Assembly (NCBI RefSeq): GCF_040412425.1
Contig: NC_089741.1
Coordinates: 43,604,358-43,668,357, forward strand
Direction: 5' to 3'
DNA from: Macrobrachium rosenbergii
Lineage: Eukaryota; Arthropoda; Malacostraca; Decapoda; Palaemonidae
DNA length: 64,000 nt
A program made the translations under genes and the position numbers. Shown here piece after piece: positions 46,351 through 59,176 of the stretch. Below the pieces are notes generated by a model, which was not told where the DNA came from, made no database searches, and worked only from the letters and a program-made list of their open reading frames with translations. Each line of letters starts with the position of its first letter. Positions within the stretch are counted from its first letter, which is position 1.

Positions 46351-48742
46351 ACCAACACAGAGGCTGAGTTCTCATCGCTAGGTTAATTAACATCATCAGA
46401 GTAGCCTGAAACCTGCATCAAATCTGAGAGAATAAGTGAAGAAAAGAGTTTCTGCCAATAAAATCAATAAAAATTAAGGGGCAGAACTGAACAAAAGGAA
46501 TTATGAAGCTACTTGTAAATAAACAAGGGCAATCAAATGTAAAACTTGGCAACAAGAAACATATACACAGCTTCTAAAAGGGGAGGTAGTGCAGAGGGAA
46601 GCAGGGGTTGTGCTGGGACTACTGAGAGAGCTCTGGGCTTAGGTTGTTCACAAAGTAACTCTGCTTCTTGACCAAGGAAGAAAGAAAACAATACAGTAAA
46701 TATGGGTATATAATATATTCTAATAATAAAATGCTTAAACTCATAATTTCTTAGAATGAAAGTACTATTTCACTTCACATGTTCTTTCTTTGGTGCACTG
46801 ACTTGACCTGTTAAGTCAAAAACTAAATTTTGGGTAGTCCAGAGAAGTTATCGTATTTCCAGGTGATTACAAGGAGACTATACTACACATTATGTCATGT
46901 CTCAAAAAAGAGAAAGCATAAATAATCAGCATATTTGAAGTTAATTAAAAGGAGACTACAGCACATCTATATGTATAAAAAAAAAAAGGAGAGCCATGAA
47001 TAAGAAGCTAAATAAATTCAACAGCGTATGGTCATTTTTATATGTGGTCAAGCAAACTCCCAGTTTTAAAGTAAGTTTATAGCTCTGTTATTTTTAAGTA
47101 TATATTTGATTCGATGAGTATTTAAAATAAGTATGCATGTACAAAATACTTATGTTGGCTAAGAGCCTACCAACAGAACAGAAACTGAAGAAGTGTGATC
47201 CTCATTAAGTTGTCTTTTCCAAAATAATGTTAATCACAAGGTTTTCTACCATACTGTTTTTCACCACAAGATACGTCTACTTTGTGATGAGGTTGATAAA
47301 AGTAAAATTGGATAGTGTAGCAAAATGTGGCAAGCAGTCTATTAACAGTCATATGATAAACTTTCCATATAATAAGTCACCATTTGACATAACCTGGAAA
47401 AAACAAACCAACTGCAATGCCTAGACACCCCTTACATTGTGAAAACAAATTGAACAATAACCCCTATTATCTAACAGTACACTTTTGGCTATGTGCCTTG
47501 GCTAATGGTGCCTGCTGAGGCCATAAACCCCTAGTCAACACTTTGGATAATTTTACACTTTTCAAGCACCTTTGAAAATGAATGACAATACGTGCTTTGT
47601 AACGAAAGAAAATAATATTTGCTTCCAAATATACATTTTACATGAAAGCCATTGTAAAAGCAAATAAAAAAGATTAAGTAACCAAAAACTGCATCATATA
47701 CAAATGAAAAACTGTAGAGCCAATCATCAACTAGTAAAAATAACCCTGGACTCCATTTTTTTAATTAATACTTTACTACTGTACTGCTGTTGTAATTTGC
47801 TATTTAGGCCCATTTATTAATTATTAAGAACATTTCCTACAATCTGGCAAAAGTTACGACATTTCCATAGGTAAAGAACATTCCTTCACAAACCTCAACA
47901 ATCTTGTTAGGCAATTTTTAAGTACGATATGAAAATTTCATCTCTGCACCTAATTCTTTATTGAAAAAAAAAAAAAAATCCCTAATAAAAAATATTCTTT
48001 CAATACTGTACTACAGTTACAAGTTGCCTTGCTTTATTAACTGCTAGTGCATTTTCTATCAAATCCTCTCTAATAACCATATTCATATGATGATACAATT
48101 TCATGTTAGAGAAAACTTGATTCAAGAAAAAAATTCTCCCTCATTCAGGAAAAACTTGAAGAAGCAATAAGAACTGATGATAGATAGAGCTTGGGGCAGC
48201 AAATGGAATACTACTCAATTACCTCTCAGATTTGCTAATTTCTGGCAAAGGCAAAAAAATTGGATGCAATCATGACAATCCTAACCAACAAAGCAAAGTA
48301 CTATACTGACTTGGATAACTGTGCATCCTAATAACAAACTTAGAAGGATAAGGTTACCTAGAATTATTTGAAAAATTTGCAATCTGCTTCTTGGTAGCTA
48401 AATAACTGGCTACTCTTGGGGTTTAGGATGGTGGATAAAATATGTGTTCTCTAATAAATAAACAAGAATTAATTACTGGATGCTACACTAGTGATTTAAC
48501 AATAATCTTATATGAATTAAAAACTAACTTCTATTATCAACTCTACACACGGTATTTTACCCTAGAGGCACTGCCTTTTACTGACTTAAATTATTGTAGC
48601 CAACTGCATCAAAGCTAAGAATTTTGAGAATTTTAAAAGAAATTCACTATTTTTGTTAACTCCAAATTGTAATATAATGTGTATTTTCCAATGGGATATG
48701 TACAAAATACCAATGCTAAGTACTGAACATGTACAGTCGCAA

Positions 48743-49226
48743 GGACCGTGAGTCATTGTTTTTCTCAAATATCTTTCAAACTAATTATTTGATTGAAATG
48801 GTACTTTGACAGTGTACAAGACACCTCCCACTAATTTTTGGTAATATATTGCATTGTCAAAAGGTGTTAGTTGAGGCATTTACTCTTAACTTTCAAAGGC
48901 AAAGTCGCATAAGTCAGCACGACTAATCTACATAATTGAACGTCCACTATCCCCCATAGAAAGGAAGGGGGGGGGATCAGAAATGGGGAGGCCAGGAAAG
49001 TGGGTTGAGGGAAGGATGGGACGGGGATAAAGGACATTCGAATGCATAGTTTGGCAATGCTTGGCAACACCATTTAAGTGAAGAGTAAACGCCTTAACTA
49101 AACCATTTGACAATGCACTATATTACCAAAAATTAGCAGGAGGTGTCTTGTACACTGTGTTAAAGTACCATTTCGATCACATGATTAGTTTGAAAGATAT
49201 TTGAGAAAAGCGATGACTCGTGGTCC
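48743..49226. mobile_element. Foldback/MITE element with about 150-bp arms
   Basis: The arm 48743-48890 matches the reverse complement of about 49075-49226: shared strings include ctcaaatatctttcaaacta, gtgtacaagacacctcc and ctaatttttggtaatata. The arms differ by scattered point changes. The 185-bp loop contains a G-run (near 48966) and no coding frame. Target duplications could not be identified. Confidence 0.82.
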
Positions 49227-50851
49227 CTGAAATGGATAGTGGTATGCATGAACAAAAGTATACGATCAAAAGACAATAGGAAAATTCAGATTTCCGTCTC
49301 GTTACAAAATCAGTGAGAGCTTCCGTCGGTGGATCTAATCAAATGTATTTGGTACCATTAGTAATGTAATAAAACAGTAAAGCTGATGTGTTGTATCTTA
49401 CCTTGTCTAATATACTATGCTGAAATTAGAATATAAGTATTTGTTTTGTACCTCCCTGAATGCAAAGATCACCCCTTGGCTCATCAGAAGTACCATCTCA
49501 TTAGCTCTTGCAAGTATGAAAGTGTACTTTTTGTGGTATATAATGTGAAATGTGTGTGAAATATGAAACAAAAAGAATGAGGAAATGGTGAAAATACTGT
49601 ATATGTAAACTTCACAATCTTTATTCTGGTGTGAATGTAACTGGATAAAAACCCTTTGAGTAAAGAGTTGTATAACTGCATATCAGTAAACAGAAATTAT
49701 GGAAGATGACGTACAAGACCAGGATGATTATAATTCCAATGGTACACAGGAGTATATCAATATGATAAAATTATAATCATCTTCAATAAATGTGTGCAAC
49801 AACATTATATTTTGCTTGACTCCATAAATAAATTGTAGAGGACATGGTAATTTCCAACACTTTCAGTATATATCTACACAGTAAAATCAAAGTCGATAAG
49901 GCAATTACTAAATCCTTCCTAAAAATGTATAATAACAATTCACAAAAATGAGATTGGATGCCATGGAGAACATGCAAGCAACATTAGTTTATTCTATCTA
50001 TTGATGTACTGATAAATGTCAGTGTAGATAGTGTCAATTTTATCAAAGAAAGCAGTATTTACAAAGACAAAGGAATGTCACTAGTGTGAAGTACAGGACT
50101 GAAAAAAAAAAAAAAATAACTAAAGAAATTTCAGCAACTAAACTAAGACATCAGGTACCCTCTTCACCTACGAATACTACTGCCTGTTCAAGAATGGAAC
50201 ATCAGTTGAATTTTGATCACACACACACCTAGGTGGCTTCATGCTAGCTTCCTACTGTAAGAAAATTCTTCCCTATATTCAGAATGAACATTTTTCTTTC
50301 TTTCCTAAATTATATACTAAATAAACTCCTACATTCATAGATAATTTCACACAACAACTTAACACACATGGGTTTACATTTTTTAGTTTAAAAATACTGT
50401 TTCCGCCAACCATTTGCATGATCCATTAATCTTGAATACAACTTAGTTTGTAGTTTTGTGACACACAGAAACTTCTGCTTCTAGCACTTAGTAATTTTTA
50501 TAATGATATGAACTATAGTTTAGAAAATGAGTTCCAATTTCAGGCAATTTTGCCATATATAATAAATTGTGTAATCCATGTTCTAATTCAATTTATTAGG
50601 TGTTGCTGTTAATATACCAACAGAGAAGTCCTACTTAAAATTTGGTACAGCTAAACAACATAAATGAAGTTAATTATGGGGACGGCCAGTTGAACAACGA
50701 TAGAGATTGGGAAAACCAAACCGAGAGTTATTTCTTTTATACCTACCTATGGTATTCAATTACCAGAATGCAGAGGTCTTCTGGAAAATCAAATTTGTTT
50801 ATGGAGGTTCCCATTCACATTCCTGCTAACCTGAATTACATCACTCGCCTC

Positions 50852-50893
50852 TGGATTGTACAATACATTATTTGGATTGTACAATACATTATT
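50852..50893. repeat. 21-bp tandem duplication in the Ssdp intron
   Basis: The unit ggattgtacaatacattatt is repeated twice in a row with a period of 21. It is a minor slippage event. Confidence 0.85.
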
Positions 50894-52424
50894 CCAATAA
50901 ACTTCTGGCTAATGGCAACTATTTCTCAGCTGGTTAGCAACTCCATATTTAGGAGTCTGTATTTTAAAAAAGTACACTTTACAACTACTACTCCAGTGTT
51001 CCCAATCTGTTTTTAAAAATGCAAACACAAAATACCTACACTTATCTGAAGGACATTACCAATTTTTTCAATATCTGAAAGATTCAAATTTTGACAGATT
51101 TTTATTTTTGTTTGATCCTAAGGTGAAAGGAAGATTGAAAATTTAAAAGTTTATATTTTTAGAAACTAATACTTTCCATATGACTTTTTAAAATTTGTGT
51201 GAAAGTCTAAAAAAGGTCCTTGTACAGTTATTAATTTCATCCTTTTAAGAAATCAGTATACCATGAGTAGGCGTTTGACATTTTAAAATAATCTTATTAA
51301 TTAAGGGGATAGCGGGGAGGAGACTTTAGAAAACTGAAAGGGTCTCATAACTGGCTTTTTGAGTTAAAAGTGTTTTTTTATTGTGTCCCTGAACCATGTA
51401 TAAATTGATAACCATATCTCTATTAATTAAAATGTCCACTTCCTCTTCAAATAAAAAAAAATTTTTTTATTCATTGCCCCTTTAAATACAAGAGTTCTTT
51501 AATGTTTTGTAGTGTCAAATTTACTCTGAAAATGTTACCCTTTTTTTATAACATGAACTAAAAAAGAACACACACACACTTAACATAAGTATCCCTATCA
51601 GAGTACTTTAATTCATCCTAAAAATAGCTGGTTTGTTTAAGATAATTTTAATACGAGAGTACGAATAATTCAGAATACTGTATGTCTGATCTTTGTTTAT
51701 TATAAATATTAAATTCAAAATTATGTTTTGGTCTTACGCTCTTCTCTTTTTGGCTAAGAAAGTGTGTTTAAATGCAACTAGTCTAAAAAATAAAAAAACA
51801 GAGTAGGTCAAGTCTCAGATATTCAGGTTATGGCAGGTCAGGTCACACATGAAAGAACATGCGCTTCAAAGCCACTCTGGTTTCTCTCAGCTACAACCAC
51901 AAAACAAATTCTAAAATACAGATTTGTTAATGGATTACTTTGAAATGAATTACCTCTGCACAACCCTGACTAACTATAAAACTAGTAACTCACTCAGTTA
52001 AAACAAACAAACAAAGGAAGATGCTACTTAATGCACAACTAGTAAAAGGTAACAAATAAATGGTCTGTTCGTCTTTAGATTTTGGTAGCCAAAATAAAAA
52101 AAAAAATGGATACTCTTAATGTTTCTATGCTTACTACAAACTGAAACAAATCTGAAGGAACTATAATCAAGTAAGTTACAGAGTACCATGTAGAACATAC
52201 TTTCCAGTATCCAAGGCTTTGCATACTGGCAAACCAATGTAGCTTACCAACAAAAGTATGTATTACACAGTCGTTAATGAGGTTATCATACAAAATAAAA
52301 AATACTAAAAACATAAACCAATATTTGAAAAAAAAAGTGTGCATGCAGTAGCATCTGGCATCTACGCCTCACACAAGCAAAAAATAAAAGAAGCGGCTAT
52401 TCACCAGCCACAGTCACAACTTAC

Positions 52425-52619
52425 ACTATCCGGAGGGCCCCCGAATCCTCCTAAGTTGTATTCACCCATGCCGCCTCCGTCATCCCTTGGAGTTCCAGGA
52501 CCGTTAGCTGGAGAATTTTTCATTCCATCTAAGCCATCCCCATTCATGACTGGACCCATAGTATTAGGACCCATAGGTCCTCCCATTGGGCCATCTGGAC
52601 CACCACCCAGAGGGAAATC
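52425..52619 (-). CDS. Ssdp: Ssdp penultimate coding exon
   Basis: A 195-nt exon between a ttcttgcag acceptor and an AGT|GTAAGT donor encodes exactly 65 residues in phase 0. It begins DFPLGGGPDGPMGG, continues through GPNTMGPVMNGDGLDGMKNS, PGTPRDDGGGMGEY and ends NLGGFGGPPDS. This Gly/Pro/Met-rich stretch with the NSPxN...PGTPRDD block is the hallmark C-terminal region of SSBP/Ssdp proteins. In the family this portion acts in transactivation and nuclear complex assembly, while LDB1 binding is N-terminal. The shadow plus-strand proline-rich frame over the same bases is not a gene. Confidence 0.95.
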
Positions 52620-55600
52620 CTGCAAGAAAAATTTAAACCTTTTTCTAAAAGCTGCTAATAATATCATCTGTATAATAACAATACTTAATAAAAACTGATA
52701 TTAAAAATTCAGTTAATAAGTTTCACACAAAACTTTATGACAAAAGAACAAATTTTAACTTTGACATACAGTACTACTAGGATTTAGAGCAATTTCTTCA
52801 AATAAAAAATATATGACCTTTGACATAATGTGTTAAAATTTTGTAAAACTGCTGGTGTTTGTCTAGAAAGAAAACTTTAAACTTTAACTTTCACCTTTTG
52901 GTGAAAAAAAAAAAAGCTGATATTGGTTTTCTCCTGGTAGAGTTTACTATCAACATCAGAAATCACTTCCAATTGATGTTTGATTTTAAACAGCAATTAA
53001 GATTTTCCCTAATTAGGGCTAGGTCATTTTACATATTGTTAATACTGTAAATCTCTATTTCAGAAAAGTCTAAATATTGTTTATAAAGACACACCTACCA
53101 CCTACATAACAAATTTATATTTATTCTCTAATTAAAGCATTGAACCTCATATTTTCTATGACAATTTTGAAGGCTTTGCCCTGTTCTTGTGCTGATATTT
53201 ATAATTCTTCATATTTCCTCATAATTGTTTTTTATTCCTATTCTGTCCTCATACTTGCTTTACTGTATACTTTTGCTTTGCTTTCCAATATTTTGCATGA
53301 ATTATTTTATATCTCCCTTTGGTACTCCACAATCTTGATATTTAAGGAAAATTTTACTTAAACACTAGTTACTTCTACAGTCTTCTGTTTGTAGTTAAAT
53401 TCACAACTCTTATGTCTGGGTAGTTTTGTTCCTTCATTCTTCCTCTCTACAATTCTTCTCTTGCCCTTTCTTTCTTTCCATGCTTGTCCTTTCCTTAATG
53501 AATAGCCAAATGTACATTGTTCTGAAAATTTTCTAGCATCCTTAATTATCAACTTTATAATAATTTACAACAAAGAATTTTGTTGTTCACCAAGATCTCA
53601 TAGTACAGTAGTACAGTTTCCTAATAAATTTCAACTCTTAATATACTCTCATATGCAAGTTTTAATTTCTGGGTTTGGCCTTCAATAACAGTAATTTTAT
53701 TATCCAAACAAAAATACAGTAATTTATATTTTCTATGTTCACTAGTACTGTACATGTCAATGACTATTAAGAGAGAATCTACAGTCGAGCATCAGTCACA
53801 ATGCACATTTAAATCAGTACGTTAAAACACGAAATCGCATTATACTTATAATGACTGCTTAAATTGTAACACAATAAAGTGCTCAAAAACTGATGTAATA
53901 TGCTTCCACAAAATGGCTTATATTTGCTAATTATAATTTTTATTTAAACATTTTTAAAGTGTTTTGAGTAAGTTTACCTACTTTTGAGTTGAAATAAAAC
54001 CATCTTGGCTGTAGGTTTAAAAAGATAAAATTAAGGAAATAAACATTTCTAAACCTTAACATCATTACTGCCTCCCTCAATGAGCGACACAATGGGCGTT
54101 GGTGAAAATTCTGCCACTCAGGTCCTTCCTGTTCTTCCACTTACACAAATCTCCAACCTCCCATCAGATTTTTTCCAAAACAAACAGGAATTTCATACAT
54201 ACAAACCTTATGTTATATACCCTTAAGATCTGCCAGAAATAGGTGATCATATATATATGCAAAAATGATCTTAACCCCCACCCACCTTTACAGTGAAGTT
54301 TGTAAGGCTGAATTCCTGAAAAGGAACTTCAGAAAAAACTGCCAGTCTTTCCTTCAGGGAAAACAAAAATTATATTATGTTACTGCAAGGGGAAAAGCCT
54401 TACCTTCTCAATGCCAATCCCAATTTTCTATCCAATTGGGGAGTAGAAAAGTATATCTGATCAATTTGTTAGAAGAATTCCTTCCCTCTTTAGGCAAAAC
54501 TGATAGCTTCTTTTTATACTGGTATAAGGTCACTACGTTTTAATAGCATGCTGACGTGAAGATTGTGAAAACTATAATAGCACAGCAAGATTTCTATGGA
54601 ATGAGCCTGTCAATACATGACATAGACACTCCTATTAGAGCCATTTAAGGTGTCATTATCCTGTCTACCATTGACCTACAGATTGAATAGAGGGAAGGTA
54701 TAAACTCAACTAAGAGTCCAGAAAGGGGGGGAAAAAATAATTGTGAAGTTTCTTGATGAGTTGCATCTTTGTAGTAATGGTGCCTTTGGAATTTGGTTTT
54801 CCATCTTAAGCATGAAGTTACCTGAAGCTGAGTAGGCTAGGTCTATGATGCACCTTTAGTCACCAAAGTCCTTGGCATTCTGAGTTGCAGAATTTTGAAA
54901 TCTTCTTCCATGGTGACAGCCATAAAAGCAATGAGCCCACAAGACTCAACTCCATTACATCCCTGGTATTGCTCCAGGAGGTATTGCAATAGATCTTGCT
55001 CTCAAGACCTTTCTCCTAGTCACCATCGTGACTAATGAAGGACATTTGAAATACAAAAGATGAGGATAACCCTCATACTTCCTCTTTTGGCCTCAGCAGG
55101 AACTTTCTGCTATGAAGGAAGCTTCTGAAACACCCTCACTTCAAGGTCCCAAGACTGACTGGAACCCCTTCATCTTTACATGGGAGAGGTTATACAGCTG
55201 ACTGCCAGAGGGGATTTTTGGAAGTAGCAGTAGCAACAATCATCACACTGTGCAGTACTCCAACAACTAAGTCATGTGGGCTAAGTTTGCTTGGTGCAAT
55301 TAAGTGTCTATTTGCTTATCTGCATTTTATTTTCTTCTCCTTTGCTTTCAAAAAATTTTTTCACTGTCTACTGTTAAAGAGCAGCCCTTCTTGGGTCTGG
55401 TCCACAGGATCTGAATCTCAGTTATGACCAAGACCTAAAATCTGATTAAGCATTTTGGAAAGTCTGTCCCAGGTGATTCTGTGTAACCTACAATATCTGG
55501 TACTTGGCTATAGTTTTCGTAAACCTTTTAAAAGGGCTCCTTACCAGCCTCTTTACCGAACTTGACTCAAGAAACTGATTTTCTTTTAGCTCTTGATTCT

Positions 55601-57131
55601 TCAAAGCATGTCGGTGAGCTTCTTCCTTTATCAAGAAATGTAAGTCATTTGAACAGCCAGTCATCTATTGGTTTCTACTTTGCTCCTAAAAGTCTTCCAG
55701 TGATCACAACTTTATGGTCATACTTTTTGCTATTCCTGCGTTGCCTTCGGACTCTTCTAATAGTGATGAATTTCTACCTTGTCCTGTAGTTTAAACCAAG
55801 GTTTAATTTCTGCAAACTCAGAAATTCTCCTCTCCATCTTCAAGGCTTTTTCTCACTACAGGTCATCAGAGGGAAATTATAAAAAAAATTCTAAGAAATT
55901 GTATGCAACATAAGTTTTCACTTATTACTTTTCTGATAGATAACTCAAAACTGTATTTATCTGCAATCCTCCACTGATCCAATGATTCATGGCTTTTGCT
56001 TGCAGTGATTCTGACCACTTTGTCTTCCCACCTTAACTGCTACTCAGGCAAATATGATTAATGGAACTATAATAAAAAAACTGCTTTTATTGGACAAGAT
56101 CATTTTTCATACAAACTCAGTAATCATACCATGAGTGCCCTCCTCCCTTCTATGAACTGCTTTTTATCAGTTTTCCACAGTGAAAGTGAGAAGGAAAAGA
56201 ACAGTGCACCCCTATGAAGACCCTGGCATGCATTGTAGTGCCTTTCCATTTGTGATGAAGATACGTATGGTGTGACTGGGATTTCCACATCCACAGAAAT
56301 AAGGCAATTTACTGGTATATTAACAGGGTTTGCATGAAATAAAATGTTTTTATAAAACATAAAGTGTTTTATGATGGTGTAACTTCTAAGATGCATGCTA
56401 ATTGAACTTATACTTTTACAAGAACAAATCTTTATGCACCAGCCCTATGAAAGCTACAATTTTTAGCTGTGTTCTGGTTAGACTATTGCCAAATAACTAA
56501 CATTCAAATAAACTGATATTATTGTACTCCTAAATACTAATTCTTTTTATGTACTGTATTTTTTTCATTATAAACAAGCCATCCAAAGAGGCCAACCATT
56601 GAAGGTTTTGGCACACTTACACACTATTAGTGTCCCTCCCCCAACTTCCACATACACTTAAAAAATAATTTTCTAATGATGAATGTTTTTTTTATGTGTC
56701 CCAAGCACAAAATACTGTCATAACTGAAAGCTAAGGTTCAAGTGGTAAATGAGAGTATTATTTTGTCTCAGGCTACCACTATAAACAATGCCAGAGAATG
56801 ATTTGAGGCTATCATACTAACCTCACAATTAGGAACATTTATACTGATATTTTTCCTTAAAACACACACTAACAGGAAAAGTATTTAATGGCCATATTTA
56901 GACCATGCTCAAACAAGGTGATATACCTGATTCCTGTGATGGGAAAGTTGAAACATTTTCCTTCAAATTAAATCAAACTTCTTAGTGCTGGGATATCATG
57001 TAACATTAAACATTCTTGTTTCAATTAACATGACAAAATTTCTTTTAAAAAATACTTTATTAAAAAATACTTTACTAAAATGTTGAATTTCTGCTAAAGA
57101 TGGTTACAAAAAAAAATTATTTCTGACTCAC
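52620..57131 (-). other. Ssdp: Ssdp intron, 4.5 kb
   Basis: The intron runs between a GTGAGT donor below 57132 and the TTCTTGCAG acceptor above 52619. It holds a decayed DIRS-type recombinase fragment on the opposite strand (about 55556-55795), probably with more of the same element from about 54870. Nothing else is recognised. Confidence 0.85.
55556..55795 (+). pseudogene. DIRS-type tyrosine recombinase fragment
   Basis: The frame reads LTQETDFLLALDSSKHVGEL then PLSRNVSHLNSQSSIGFYFA, aligning with the recombinase catalytic start of copy C (FLLALASSKRVGELHSLA) and copy A (FLTALATAKRVSELQAF). The catalytic Arg is replaced by His (SKHVGEL). It is an isolated relic in an Ssdp intron, on the strand opposite to the gene. 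Confidence 0.7.
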
Positions 57132-57202
57132 CCCAGGCATGCCTCCACCAGGTACAGGTTTCATCATGGGAAACATTCCATCAGCCCCACTACTAGATGT
57201 GT
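57132..57202 (-). CDS. Ssdp: Ssdp internal coding exon (third from end)
   Basis: A 71-nt exon lies between a cttttccccag acceptor and a GGG|GTGAGT donor. It contributes two bases of a split codon and then 23 residues, TSSSGADGMFPMMKPVPGGG followed by MPG, and joins in phase 0 to DFPLGGG of the next exon. The sequence corresponds to the family segment just before the Gly-rich C-terminal block (vertebrate equivalent around NMYTLMNAVPPG). The upstream exon must end with one base of the split codon, probably completing Asp or Asn; it is not found in the window. Confidence 0.9.
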
Positions 57203-58350
57203 CTGGGGAAAAGAAGAATTAAAGAAATTACTCTTTGACAAACAAATTGGACTTTGTGTTAACTTACCACTTTACTTGAACATAATAAATCATATAGTCT
57301 ACTAAACCTATCTGTACTGTCATTTCAAAGTTATTTTATCCATTTTATTGAGTAAATTGTCTGCTATTGAAAACAAAAATATTACAACAGCAACAACACA
57401 AATACCCAAGGCCCTCAAAAAGTTTTAAAATGTTACTAAAGCTTAGTTCAACACACTCTCCACAAGACCATAAATACACTTTCCTCTAATACTTACAACA
57501 GCTTGAATTTTTCAGGTTCACAGAATAGTTCAAAACTATTCCAAAAACCATACAGATATCCAGTCAAATCACTCCAAGATCAAAAGAAAATTACATACCA
57601 AAAAGAATTATTAGAAAACTGGAAGCAAAGAGCAAATGTCAAGGATGAAGGATACATCTAGAAAACAGGATTTTAAAGATATCTACCTAAATACACAACT
57701 AAACAAATATTTCATGAGTGGCAATTTTCCCTAAATTCAAAACCTGTTAGAAGTAATTGTAGTCATTTCATTTCTGTAGAATGAGATTGCAATTAATCAC
57801 TGAAAATATATTTGTCTTTTATATTCACTTAGCTTAGGAGTCTTGCCTGCCACAGCTAACCCAACCTACCATGAGCTCTAAAACATAACACAAGCTGGGC
57901 TATAAAGTCTATACATTTCTACAAATATTTTCATCATAACTACCAATAAGAATTTGAAATTTAGAGTCCTAAAGAAAAACCAAAATTAAATATTTGCAAA
58001 ACTAGCTATCAATACTAAATATTAATCCTAGAATCTCTTACCTATAAGCTGCGAGCAATTTGGAGCAACTAATTATTCAAAAAATTCCCTCCACAAAAAG
58101 TGATTATTTACAGCACAGTATTTCTATTATTATATAGCAATTCATCAGTACAAAACCACTTTACTGCAAAATAAGTTTTATATGGTAACTTTCCAATATA
58201 TACATCTGGAATTTACTGCTAATCACTCTATATATTCATATTTTCAACTGAGCACTCTCATAGGGTTGGTCAGCTTTTCCAACCAATGTTTCTCAGTGAG
58301 GCAAGAATCATAAAAACATATCTGCTGCATTGCACAAAATTCAGGCTTAA

Positions 58351-59176
58351 CCCTTAATGGACGGGAACCCTCATATGAGTATTAATATTACGCGCCATTT
58401 GGTTTGGATTAATTCAGCGGGAAAATGTTCATAGCAATTCAATGGTCCATAAATGACTATAGCAACTGTTTAGCCGAGCTCAGGTGAGACATCGATCAGT
58501 ATGCCTTGAGATTTCAGAGGGGAATGTATGGCATCTCGGCTGCTCCAGGACATCATTTTATTTATTTGCTCACAAACATTGGAAAAAAAAAGTTACTGCA
58601 TCTTCCATCTAAGTAGATCTTGTAAATATTTTACAACAAAAAAAGAGACTTCTGACGTTGTTACGACGCTTTTCAAATATATTCAAAAAGTTACTGTTCA
58701 TCTTCCGATCTGGCCCAAACGGGTAGAATAATCTTAAATTTTGATTAAAACAATAATATGCAGTTTATGCCGTTTTACAGAGCATTAAAAAGTTTGTTTT
58801 TTAAGATTTTTGAGCGATTTTTCGACGATTTTCTGGCTTATGATTGCGATGGGATATCGCCCTGTAGTTATCAGTTCTTATCTGTAGCTAAATTATAATT
58901 TTACAAAATAAAAAAATAAATTATTAGAATAACATGCATACCTTGGTAAAATTAACATATTTCTACAAGTGTTTTTTTGTAAAAGAGGCCCCACACCGGT
59001 TGTAAATAGACTACTTTCAACTTCCTGTGGAAGGTAGGAAAATTTTTAAAATTTTTTTTACACCATGTGCATTTGCATATTTTCCTCTTTCCATTAATGT
59101 TTTCCTAAATTGCCAACCTTAAAGTTTGCCCAGTCTGGGGATGTGCTTGATATATATTTAGGCCGGCCCCTAAGGG
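58351..59176. mobile_element. Possible piggyBac-type MITE, 826 bp
   Basis: The left end reads TTAA followed by cccttaatggacggg; the right end is the imperfect inverse ccggcccctaaggg. CCC next to TTAA is the hallmark of piggyBac ends, but the right flank reads tttt, not TTAA. Base composition (cga-rich patches) differs from the surroundings. No transposase motif was found; the internal 67-codon frame at 58528 is unrecognised. Confidence 0.35.

Larger units (their letters stand above)
35796..52424 (-). other. Ssdp: Ssdp last intron, 16.6 kb
   Basis: The intron is bounded by a GTAAGT donor (minus strand, just below 52425) and a TTTTTGCAG acceptor (just above 35795). It is AT-rich and mostly featureless, with a dispersed repeat (42238-42312), a 44-A run (42526-42569), a CpG-rich island (46090-46350) and a foldback element (48743-49226). 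A minus-strand frame at 36404-36712 (102 codons) ends at a good CAG|GTATGT donor near 36432 in phase 0, but I recognise no protein and do not call it an exon. Confidence 0.85.

Noticed and set aside
52339..52698. Plus-strand proline-rich frame of 119 codons
   Set aside because: It is the antisense shadow of the Ssdp exon at 52425-52619, whose splice sites and conserved protein are on the minus strand.
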